Assembly: GCA_002696965.1 (NCBI GenBank)
Contig: NZUB01000051.1
Coordinates: 1 to 8,194 of the forward strand
Direction: 5' to 3'
DNA: 8,194 bases
From: Flavobacteriales bacterium
GTDB taxonomy: Bacteria > Bacteroidota > Bacteroidia > Flavobacteriales > TMED113
Position 1 is the first letter of the stretch; each line of letters starts with the position of its first letter. This document shows, piece after piece, positions 1 through 6,843 of the stretch. The translations under genes and the position numbers were made by a program. The notes under the pieces were generated by a model. The model did not search any database and had not been told where the DNA came from. It worked only from the letters and a program-made list of their open reading frames with translations.

Positions 1-737
1 TCATTAAAGGTAGATGTAACTATCCCAGTTATATTATATGTGTCTCCAACTACTGGGTCAAATTCATAGCCATCTGGGGTATTATGAATACCACAAATTC
101 CACTTCCATCATTAACTTGCCAAACTCCAAATCCTCCAGGTAATGATACACATTCGACATTTTCCATTCTAATTAATACTCCTTCATATTCTTCAGATAA
201 AGCAGTTCCACTAGTTACTAATAACGGCTCAGGTAAAGGGTTGTTATTGCTAATAGTGTAGATATCTTCGGGCTGATAAAATTCTGTTACTCCTGCGCCT
301 CCACAATCACTACAGCTACATGGGCTACCATCCCAACAAAATTCACTTATCTCTCCTGATACAATTACACTATCTCCCATTGATGGCAGTGCACCTCCGC
401 TATATATATATATACCAGACCAAGGAGTTGCACCATCTTGTATATAAAAGCTATTTGCAAAAGCACCTGTTACAATACCAGTCGTATTTACAGATTGGCC
501 TTCAAATGGAGAAAATTCAGATTGTCCTTGAATTTCACTAATAGGAGTAATGATCCCTTCAAATGGTAATGGAGGAATTATATCTGAACCAAAAAAGGTT
601 TGAGAGGCTTCATCACAGATTGTAGCTGTGATAGAGTAACAAAACATAGAATTATAAATTTGTTCAGGTATTTCTACTTCGTATTCACCATCTTCATTAA
701 TAGACATAACAATACTATTAGATTGGTCATACCAACT
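1..737 (-). pseudogene. C-terminal OB-fold-like part of the secreted nuclease, out of frame with its N-terminal part; runs off the left edge
   Basis: This open frame carries no start codon of its own at the junction. It reads from about 737 to the window edge without a stop (about 245 codons) and is the natural continuation of the endonuclease I gene upstream. It begins SWYDQSNSIVMSINEDGEYE, finishing an extracellular beta domain that is started in the other frame by VTDVILNYG. Next is a segment resembling the OB-fold-like modules of YhcR/ExeM-type extracellular nucleases: TTGIVTGAFANSFYIQDG, then GIYIYSGG, then MGDSVIVSGEISEF. A cysteine-rich insertion follows (CWDGSPCSCSDC, 303-338), then a second half-module with GVLIRMENVECV and GVWQVNDGSG. 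Such modules are thought to bind nucleic acid or help position the substrate; that role is inferred here. The first in-frame ATG is at 707-705, so an automatic caller could report a spurious separate gene from there. The true C-terminus, possibly with a T9SS signal, lies outside the window. Confidence 0.75.
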
Positions 738-1654
738 ATACCGTAATTTAGTATTACATCTGTTACAGGACAATTAATTGGACTTATGACGCTTGCTGTA
801 ATATTAAATATCTCACCTCCATTTATTGGATTCGGAGTTTGAACGTTTTCAATTTGAATTGCATTTAACATTGGTTCTTCATTATAAATATAATTGACAA
901 ACTCAGGGTAATCAATGAATGGGTTTCGATTACCTTGCCAATCATATATGACATCATTTCTTCTTCTTTCAAATGCATCAGGTGGATCTTGTTCGTGCCA
1001 TTGTAATAATGTTGATAAAACACCTATTTGAGGATTTGGATATGTTGTTAGTCCATCTACTGGCACTAGATTTGGCTCGTTAGCACCTAGCGTATTACCT
1101 TCATATCGCACATCCATATACAATATGATACGCGCAATATCTCCTTTAACTTCATCTCTTGGTTCAAAGGTCGAACTAGTATCTAAGCAATCTGTTTCAA
1201 CAGTTCCATTTAAAACAATTTCTCCTCCATTATCAAAATCTTTTTCACCTCTTATCGTGTTCATACTAGCATCAACCGGCTTTAAATTATGAGCATCAGT
1301 ATATAAAGGAACTTCAAATGGGTCACCAGCATCAAAATCTCCATGAGATTTAGGCCAAACGTGCTCTCTATTCCAGAAGTCAGGTTCAAAATTTGAGGAA
1401 AAATCAAATTTATCAATGGAATTTCCACTATATACTAGTATTATATTTGAGGGATTATTTGGGTCTTCATCAGCAGCTCTTAGTATACTTTTAGTTGTTG
1501 TATAGGAAAATGAAGTATGATTTCTAATGATGTTATGTAATTCAGCTTTTAATTCTGCACCGCTTAAACCTGCACAGGATGCATAATAGTCGTTAGGTTG
1601 ACTAAATGAAATCAAACTAATTAATAAACATATAGATAAAATGTACTTATTCAT
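674..1654 (-). CDS. Secreted endonuclease I family nuclease (EndA/NucM-like), frame broken near its C-terminal third
   Basis: Predicted secreted metal-dependent nuclease that cuts DNA (possibly RNA) non-specifically in the periplasm or outside the cell. I start it at the ATG at 1654-1652, which gives a clean signal peptide (MNKYILSICLLISLISFSQ); an ATG at 1684 would add ten residues overlapping the receptor gene. The endonuclease I domain spans roughly residues 22-255. Its catalytic core WNREHVWPKSHG lies at 94-105, with His98 the likely general base. DAHNLKPVDASMNTIRGE follows at 120-137, then RDEVKGDIARIILYMDVRY at 166-184, and WHEQDPPDAFERRRND near 219-234. These are the family's metal- and phosphate-binding elements, and all look intact. 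After Gly305 of VILNYG the frame drifts into an unrelated tail of about 20 residues ending in TAG at 676-674, while the expected continuation lies in another frame from 737. The start is 4 bases past the receptor stop, so the two genes are probably co-transcribed. Family assignment is firm; the true product length is uncertain. Confidence 0.88.
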   Translation of the reverse strand: MNKYILSICLLISLISFSQPNDYYASCAGLSGAELKAELHNIIRNHTSFSYTTTKSILRAADEDPNNPSNIILVYSGNSIDKFDFSSNFEPDFWNREHVWPKSHGDFDAGDPFEVPLYTDAHNLKPVDASMNTIRGEKDFDNGGEIVLNGTVETDCLDTSSTFEPRDEVKGDIARIILYMDVRYEGNTLGANEPNLVPVDGLTTYPNPQIGVLSTLLQWHEQDPPDAFERRRNDVIYDWQGNRNPFIDYPEFVNYIYNEEPMLNAIQIENVQTPNPINGGEIFNITASVISPINCPVTDVILNYGIVGMTNLIVLLCLLMKMVNTK

Positions 1655-1658
1655 AATT

Positions 1659-4600
1659 TTAAAATTTATATTCGATAGATGCAATTAACTTTCTACCTAA
1701 TCCAAAAAATGTTGATGCTGAAGCAGCATCAGAGTTCATTGGTGTGTCTTCAACATAGCTAGAATTATTTTCAGCATCACTTATATATGTTGTATTGAGT
1801 AAATTTAAGACATTAAATTTAAACTTGAGACTGCTATCTCTGAAATAACGTGTATTCCCCACATGGAGACTAAATAAACTATAACTAGGTATTTGCCAGA
1901 CTTCTTTTTCTTCATTTAGGGTAAATGGGTCGTAATCAGAAAAGAAACGATCAAAATACATCCCCTTTAATTGTATATATCCAGAGTTATTTTTATCTAA
2001 GCGAAAGTTATAACTAATACTCGATCCTATTTGAGTCTGTGGTGAATCTCCAACATATATACCTCGTGCATCAAAATAATCACTTTGCACAAGTTCTTGG
2101 TCCAAATAAAAGTTAACTGTATCACCAGAATTCCATTTCCAATTTCCAATGGAACTAAGGAATTCAAATTTGATATTTTTTGATATTTTTAATGCAAAAT
2201 CAAGTTCTAATCCTTGATGAAGAGCATTGATCCCGTTGATATTATACGAAACGGTTTCTCCCCCGTCTAATACAGTTGTTCCAGCTTGTGGCTTATTTTC
2301 CCAAATTGTATTATACGCATTTAGGTTAATTGAAAAGTTTTGAGAACGATAACCATAGCCTATTTCTATTGCCTTTACAATTTCATTTTCAATATTATAA
2401 TATACTTCATTGTCATAATTAAATACATTACTAAACCTAGGAGCTTTCGATAAAATACCAGTATTTATAAATACATTATTATACTCATCTATATTCCAAT
2501 TAGCTCCTGTTTTAATTGTAAAACCAGGAAATGTTTGCCACTCAGTCTCAGTAAAACGGGCCTGATTGGATTCGATAGTATAGTTTTGGCCGTTGTAATT
2601 TATAGTATCATTAATACCTATTACCTCTACTAATACAGTATCTGATAAAACAAGATCTTGTTTTTTAAAGTAATCAACTCTTTTATACATGGTTTGTGAA
2701 CCCGTAAGGTTTATAAATGTAGAAATACTCCCATAATTATATTCCACTTGCCCAAAGCCACCAAGCCATTTAACAATTCCATCATTATGATAATACATTT
2801 TATCTCCCTCTCTAAGCATTAAATTTTGCGAGCTTTCCCCGACACAATTTTTGCCATTAGATCCTAATACGCCGGCATAATAATCCCCCCCCAATAAATC
2901 ATAAACTTCTCTGTAGTGTTCTCCACGATATGATCTTAAATCTAAACCTGATGCTAAATCTATATGTTCATTTAATTGGTGACTGAATGTAGATAATAAT
3001 CCGGTCCAATAATGATTATTAATTGACGAGTATAATATACTTGTGGCTTTTTTCTCAGTTTCACTGTATGCTAGGTCTATTGCTGGACCTCCTGGATTAA
3101 TAAAAGAATTCCAGGTATTTCCAGTGTTTGAATCAAAAATTGTTTGAAAATCAATTTGGTTTTCATCAGTGTAAGTTAATTGTCCTCCTTGAAAACCAGT
3201 TCCACCACCTTTACCTAAAGAATAATATATAACATTAGTTAATGAACTGTTGTTATTTATTTTCCACAAATGCTGAAAATTGAAATTAGGTTTATGGTAG
3301 TAGTTTTTAAATCTGTTGACAATATTATTATCACCCCAAATTGTATCAGTTGGCATTCCGTTATTATAAATTACTTGATAGTCATTATATTCTCCCCAAT
3401 TTGGGTTGTAATTTAAACCATACCCTCCCTCAACAGACCCAGTGTCCACGCCTAGTGCATGCGCAAAGTCTTTATCATATACCGCCATACCTGTCTGATA
3501 TTTTCTTTGATCATGTTGTTGAGGAGCTCCAAATGCTGATAATGAAAAAAGGTGATTATTAAGTTGTTTTTGCCATTTGAGGTAATAGAAAAATCCTTGA
3601 GAGCCAGTTTGTTCTACAATACCATCAGACTGTTTGAAAGAACCAGCAAAATTAAATTTACCGATTTTGAAATTTTTAGTAGTATATGCAAAAGATGTTC
3701 TTAAATAATTACCACTCCCCAGTTCTTGCTTTATGAGCCCTCCTTCTTTCTGATCTACTCCTTTAGTCATTATGTTAATAGTTCCTCCAACAGAAGGTAG
3801 TGCAAGCTTTGAGGCTCCTAGTCCTCTTTGAACTTGAATAGTTCTGGTCAATGCATCTAGCCCAAACCAATTGGACCAATATACCCATCCATTTTCCATG
3901 TCATTCATAGGAACTCCATCTATCATAACTGCTACGTTTCTTTGGTTGAAACCACGTATATTAATTCTGACATCACCATCACCTCCTCCTTGTTGTGTGG
4001 CATATACACCTGGAGTTGAATTTAATAACATTGGGATTTCTTGACCAGCTAATTCTCTCTCTATTTTTTCTAATTTCACATTGCTAAGTGATACAGGTGT
4101 TTTTCTAAACTCTGCTTGGTCTCCTATAACCTTTACAACATCCAATACTGTATCATCATTTAATTGAATGATTAATTCGAGAGAATTATTTAATTCGTAT
4201 GTGATAGTCATGCTTTGAGACTTATAGCCAATGTATGAAATGGTTAATGTGTATTCTCCATCTTCAATATTTTGAAATTTAAATTCGCCATTGATATTTG
4301 ATGTAGTACCTAGTAATATATTTGAATTATCATTTTTGGCTAGCACTAGGTTAGCACCAATTAATGATTCTCCTGTTTTATTGTCTAATACAATTCCTGA
4401 AATTAAACTACTTTCTTGTGATGCTATTTTTTTAACATATGTAGTTTTTTGATTAGCATTATCATAATCATGTAAATCAGTTTTGATATCTTTTGCATTT
4501 TTTTCTTTATCGAAGGATGAATTTTTTTTAATAGTCCAATTAGTATCTTGCTGCGAAACATCAGTATTAAAATAGCTTTTATATTTTTCTTTAAACTCCT

Positions 4601-4934
4601 TAATTATTTCACCAGGTATAATTGGAGTATTTTTGTCAGCAGATTGTTTGTGATATATAATAAGAATACAAGTTAAAATATCGGCTGCTTTATCACCATA
4701 GGCACTGCGAAATATTGCTAAATCTCTATTAGTGTTTTTAGTGAAATAGCTGTCCATCGAATACGTGTTTATCATTGCTTTGATGGAAGTGTTTCTGTAT
4801 TTAGTGTTTTTTTCGATTGGTAAGGTAGCACACTCTTCCTCAAATAAATTGATAATGCCATTTAAATTAGCGGTTTGACAAAAAGTCAAACCGCTATAAA
4901 GTAGAATGCAATAAAACAGTAATTTCTTACACAT
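1659..4934 (-). CDS. TonB-dependent outer-membrane receptor with carboxypeptidase-regulatory-like domain and an unusual N-terminal extension
   Basis: Outer-membrane active transporter powered by TonB-ExbBD. The 1091 residues read in order as follows. A signal peptide lies at about 1-20 (MCKKLLFYCILLYSGLTFCQ). An unrecognised extension covers about 21-172. A carboxypeptidase-regulatory-like beta domain covers about 176-257 (SGIVLDNKTGESLIGANLVL, then GEFKFQNIEDGEYTLTISYIGY). A TonB-box-like stretch LDVVKVIGD is at 264-272. The plug is at about 275-392 and contains IPMLLNSTPGVYATQQGGGD, INIRGFNQRNVAVMIDGVP and GGTINIMTKG. The barrel runs from about 400 to the terminal phenylalanine of ASIEYKF, the usual end of a beta-barrel protein. 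No SusD partner is visible, so this is not a classic SusCD pair. Its ATG touches the TAG of the upstream lamin-tail gene, which suggests translational coupling, and the nuclease gene follows 4 bases after its stop. The substrate cannot be read from the sequence; DNA breakdown products or phosphate are a guess from the neighbours. The signal peptide ends in FCQ, but phenylalanine before the cysteine argues against a lipobox. Confidence 0.93.
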   Translation of the reverse strand: MCKKLLFYCILLYSGLTFCQTANLNGIINLFEEECATLPIEKNTKYRNTSIKAMINTYSMDSYFTKNTNRDLAIFRSAYGDKAADILTCILIIYHKQSADKNTPIIPGEIIKEFKEKYKSYFNTDVSQQDTNWTIKKNSSFDKEKNAKDIKTDLHDYDNANQKTTYVKKIASQESSLISGIVLDNKTGESLIGANLVLAKNDNSNILLGTTSNINGEFKFQNIEDGEYTLTISYIGYKSQSMTITYELNNSLELIIQLNDDTVLDVVKVIGDQAEFRKTPVSLSNVKLEKIERELAGQEIPMLLNSTPGVYATQQGGGDGDVRINIRGFNQRNVAVMIDGVPMNDMENGWVYWSNWFGLDALTRTIQVQRGLGASKLALPSVGGTINIMTKGVDQKEGGLIKQELGSGNYLRTSFAYTTKNFKIGKFNFAGSFKQSDGIVEQTGSQGFFYYLKWQKQLNNHLFSLSAFGAPQQHDQRKYQTGMAVYDKDFAHALGVDTGSVEGGYGLNYNPNWGEYNDYQVIYNNGMPTDTIWGDNNIVNRFKNYYHKPNFNFQHLWKINNNSSLTNVIYYSLGKGGGTGFQGGQLTYTDENQIDFQTIFDSNTGNTWNSFINPGGPAIDLAYSETEKKATSILYSSINNHYWTGLLSTFSHQLNEHIDLASGLDLRSYRGEHYREVYDLLGGDYYAGVLGSNGKNCVGESSQNLMLREGDKMYYHNDGIVKWLGGFGQVEYNYGSISTFINLTGSQTMYKRVDYFKKQDLVLSDTVLVEVIGINDTINYNGQNYTIESNQARFTETEWQTFPGFTIKTGANWNIDEYNNVFINTGILSKAPRFSNVFNYDNEVYYNIENEIVKAIEIGYGYRSQNFSINLNAYNTIWENKPQAGTTVLDGGETVSYNINGINALHQGLELDFALKISKNIKFEFLSSIGNWKWNSGDTVNFYLDQELVQSDYFDARGIYVGDSPQTQIGSSISYNFRLDKNNSGYIQLKGMYFDRFFSDYDPFTLNEEKEVWQIPSYSLFSLHVGNTRYFRDSSLKFKFNVLNLLNTTYISDAENNSSYVEDTPMNSDAASASTFFGLGRKLIASIEYKF

Positions 4935-5918
4935 CTACTTTAAAACAATTGATTTAGATTTGGTTCCTTTTGAGTCAGTTAATGAAATTATATAAAGTCC
5001 ACTAACATTAGGCAAACAAACTTCCATTTGGTTTTTATCAAGTTTAGATTTGTGTGTAATCAATTTACCTTGAGTGTTAAATATTTTTAAATCTGTAATA
5101 TTTAAATTGTTTTTAATGGATAATGTATTATTAGTCGAGGGGGTTGGGTAAATTAAAAATCCACCACCTGCTTCTTCTAGCTGTGTATTAGGGTTACATG
5201 CGCAATCATGTAAACCTAAATTGGTAAAAGTATTCACAGCAAGTGAATCCCATTGTAGGGTAGGGTCAAAATTTATAGGATTAGAGGTAACTCCTGATGT
5301 TACAGTCTCTATTCTCACTAAAGTATGATCTTTAGTCCATATTGCGCCATTTTCATCAGTCCATCCTGCCCCTGGGTCATCACCAACTTTTCCAATTAAG
5401 TCAATTACTCCACCACCAATCATTTCTAATGTAATCGCATCATTCCCATTAAAGAACATTGTTTGAGGATACATTGCTGCTGAATCAGGGTCGGTTCCCC
5501 CGTAGTAGGTTCCATTGGCCCAAAAATCAATTCTGCTTTGCAAATCACTGTCAGCATCATATATTGTCACTTCTTCATTTGTAATACTATCGGTGTAGGT
5601 GTAATATCCATCCCACATAGGAGCATCATATCCTGTTCCTTCAGGATCTCTTTTATCTAAACCTATTACAAAAGTTGAATACGGTTCGATTATCCCTTCA
5701 AGTTGTTGAGGAGTACTTGCCTGAGTAGCTCCGTTAGTATATCTTGATACAGAATAATAAGATAGGTCAATTGGATTTTCCGTGGGGTTATAAATTTCTA
5801 AAGCTTTGTTGTTAGACCAACCTTCCACATATTCTGATATAAATAAATCAGAGCAGTCTTGTGCTTGAGAAAAGTTATAACATAAAGTGATCAATAGTAG
5901 TGTAATAAAGTGTTTCAT
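4935..5918 (-). CDS. Secreted lamin-tail-domain protein with T9SS type A C-terminal sorting domain
   Basis: Predicted extracellular or surface-anchored protein of 327 residues. A signal peptide covers about 1-20 (MKHFITLLLITLCYNFSQAQ). A lamin-tail (LTD) beta-sandwich domain covers about 22-236, opening with DLFISEYVEGWSNNKALEIY and closing with HTLVRIETV and TFTNLGLHDC. A C-terminal domain at about 254-327 has the T9SS sorting pattern: FLIYPTPSTNN, DLKIFNTQGKL, SGLYIISLTDSKG and a lysine-rich end (SKSIVLK). In bacteria, LTD domains often occur in or beside secreted nucleases and phosphatases and are thought to bind nucleic acid, membrane or other proteins. No catalytic motif is visible, so a binding or scaffolding role is inferred. 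It is the first gene of the minus-strand operon, with about 185 bases of intergenic DNA upstream, and its TAG stop abuts the receptor's ATG. The start is chosen because it gives a clean signal peptide and no in-frame alternative is nearby. Confidence 0.9.
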   Translation of the reverse strand: MKHFITLLLITLCYNFSQAQDCSDLFISEYVEGWSNNKALEIYNPTENPIDLSYYSVSRYTNGATQASTPQQLEGIIEPYSTFVIGLDKRDPEGTGYDAPMWDGYYTYTDSITNEEVTIYDADSDLQSRIDFWANGTYYGGTDPDSAAMYPQTMFFNGNDAITLEMIGGGVIDLIGKVGDDPGAGWTDENGAIWTKDHTLVRIETVTSGVTSNPINFDPTLQWDSLAVNTFTNLGLHDCACNPNTQLEEAGGGFLIYPTPSTNNTLSIKNNLNITDLKIFNTQGKLITHKSKLDKNQMEVCLPNVSGLYIISLTDSKGTKSKSIVLK

Positions 5919-5952
5919 ACTAGAATTTTTTGGTTAAAAATAAAATTTAGTT

Positions 5953-5981
5953 ATTAACGTATTGTTAATTTAAGTTAAATT
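5953..5981. repeat. Two overlapping short inverted repeats in the divergent promoter region
   Basis: Two perfect inverted repeats sit back to back: ATTAAC-N5-GTTAAT (5953-5969) and AATTTAA-G-TTAAATT (5967-5981). They lie 35-63 bases upstream of the minus-strand lamin-tail start, where a regulator could bind. Because the region is almost entirely A and T, palindromes this short may occur by chance, so an operator role is only a possibility. Confidence 0.3.
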
Positions 5982-6076
5982 TCTTTACAATTAAGTTTAA
6001 TAGTTCAATAAAACTAATATGCTAAAAAACATAAAATAGTTATATATATAAAATATAATAACAAGATTTTATTAAT

Positions 6077-6084
6077 TATTTTTG
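6077..6084 (+). promoter_or_regulatory. Bacteroidota-type -7 promoter box for the glycosyltransferase operon
   Basis: TATTTTTG matches the Bacteroidota sigma-factor -7 consensus TAnnTTTG exactly and ends 19 bases before the glycosyltransferase ATG at 6104. That would give a very short leader of roughly 10-15 bases. No TTG is visible at the usual -33 distance; that position is an AT-repeat tract, so the upstream half is weak or absent. The position and exact match support the call; transcription was not observed. Confidence 0.6.
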
Positions 6085-6103
6085 CACTTTAGTTAAAAGC
6101 AAA

Positions 6104-6835
6104 ATGCAAACTAGTTTAGTTATCATTCCTACTTATAATGAAATTGAGAATATTAGTATAATGATCAATACGGTATTTTCTATTTCTAAGGATGTGCATA
6201 TTTTGATAGTAGATGATTCTTCACCAGATGGTACAGCGAAAGAAGTAATTAATTTGCAATCTCAATATCAAGATCGATTGTTCTTATTAGAGCGTTCAGA
6301 AAAAAGAGGTTTAGGAACCGCCTACGTTGCAGGGTTTAAGTGGGGTTTGAATAAATCATATAATTATTTTTTTCAAATGGATTGTGATTTTTCTCATAAT
6401 CCTAATGATTTAAATAAATTATATCATCTATTAGTGAATCAAAATATTGATTTATGTGTTGGTTCTAGATATGTATCTGGTATTAACGTGGTTAACTGGC
6501 CTTTAAGCAGGGTTTTGTTATCTTATTTTGCATCCTTTTATGTTAGACTGATCACTGGAATGAGAATAAAAGATCCTACAGCAGGATTTAAATTATATAA
6601 ACGAAAAGTATTAGAAACCATTGATTTAAATCATGTAGAGTTTGTTGGATATGCATTTCAAATAGAAATGAAATTTAGAGCTTGGAAAAAAGGATTTAAA
6701 ATTGTTGAATTGCCAATTATTTTTAAAGATAGAGAAAGAGGAGTTTCAAAATTAAACAGCAGTATTATAAAGGAGGCTGTGTTCGGAGTTTTAAAAATGA
6801 AAATAAAAAGCATTTTCTCGTCTTCATATAATTAA
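6104..6835 (+). CDS. Polyprenol-phosphate mannosyltransferase-like family 2 glycosyltransferase (DPM1-like)
   Basis: Predicted cytoplasmic, membrane-associated GT-A enzyme that moves a sugar, typically mannose from GDP-mannose, onto a polyprenyl phosphate to make a lipid-linked donor for later glycosylation. The 243 residues carry the full set of DPM1-type signatures: PTYNE (10-14), VDDSSPDGT (36-44), KRGLGTAYVAGFKWGL (67-82), the metal-binding DxD as DCD in QMDCDFSHNP (91-100), GSRYVSG (120-126), KDPTAGFKLYKRKVLE (156-171), GYAFQIEMKFRAWKKG (182-197), and ERGVSKLN near 211-218. No C-terminal transmembrane helices are present, so it resembles the short soluble form of the family. It leads the plus-strand operon, with the dihydroorotase gene 8 bases downstream. 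Glucose or another sugar is possible, since the family is hard to separate by sequence. The ATG at 6104 is chosen because it sits just before the conserved nucleotide-binding strand and just after the -7 box. Confidence 0.9.
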   Translation: MQTSLVIIPTYNEIENISIMINTVFSISKDVHILIVDDSSPDGTAKEVINLQSQYQDRLFLLERSEKRGLGTAYVAGFKWGLNKSYNYFFQMDCDFSHNPNDLNKLYHLLVNQNIDLCVGSRYVSGINVVNWPLSRVLLSYFASFYVRLITGMRIKDPTAGFKLYKRKVLETIDLNHVEFVGYAFQIEMKFRAWKKGFKIVELPIIFKDRERGVSKLNSSIIKEAVFGVLKMKIKSIFSSSYN

Positions 6836-6843
6836 TTATTATT

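Larger units (their letters stand above)
5919..6103. other. Divergent intergenic region between the two operons
   Basis: This 185-base, very AT-rich stretch separates the start of the minus-strand lamin-tail/receptor/nuclease operon from the start of the plus-strand glycosyltransferase/dihydroorotase operon, so it must hold promoters for both. The plus-strand -7 box is clear at 6077-6084. For the minus strand the best candidate is TATTTTTA (5942 to 5935), one mismatch from TAnnTTTG; it has no TTG at the expected upstream distance, so that promoter call is weak. No open frame or RNA gene was seen here. Neither start codon has a strong Shine-Dalgarno sequence, as is usual in Bacteroidota; the bases just before both ATGs are A-rich. 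Confidence 0.7.

Noticed and set aside
320..541. Plus-strand open frame of 73 codons
   Set aside because: It lies opposite the stop-free nuclease continuation, has a low-complexity composition and no recognisable motif; it is an antisense shadow.
730..745. Programmed ribosomal frameshift joining the two nuclease frames
   Set aside because: No slippery heptamer of the X-XXY-YYZ type and no obvious downstream hairpin at the junction, so mutation or sequence error is more likely.
1655..1684. Upstream ATG at 1684 as the nuclease start
   Set aside because: It would overlap the receptor's end and put ten polar residues before a clean signal peptide that begins at the ATG at 1654.
2171..2190. Perfect 10-base tandem repeat TGATATTTTT
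   Set aside because: Two copies only, not a multiple of three, within a conserved coding region; a chance product of AT-rich codons.
3341..3562. Plus-strand open frame of 73 codons inside the receptor gene
   Set aside because: Antisense to a well-supported receptor barrel, with no signal or domain of its own.
6040..6060. TA dinucleotide run resembling an origin-like unwinding element
   Set aside because: Short AT-rich tract in a promoter region with no DnaA-box cluster or replication gene nearby.
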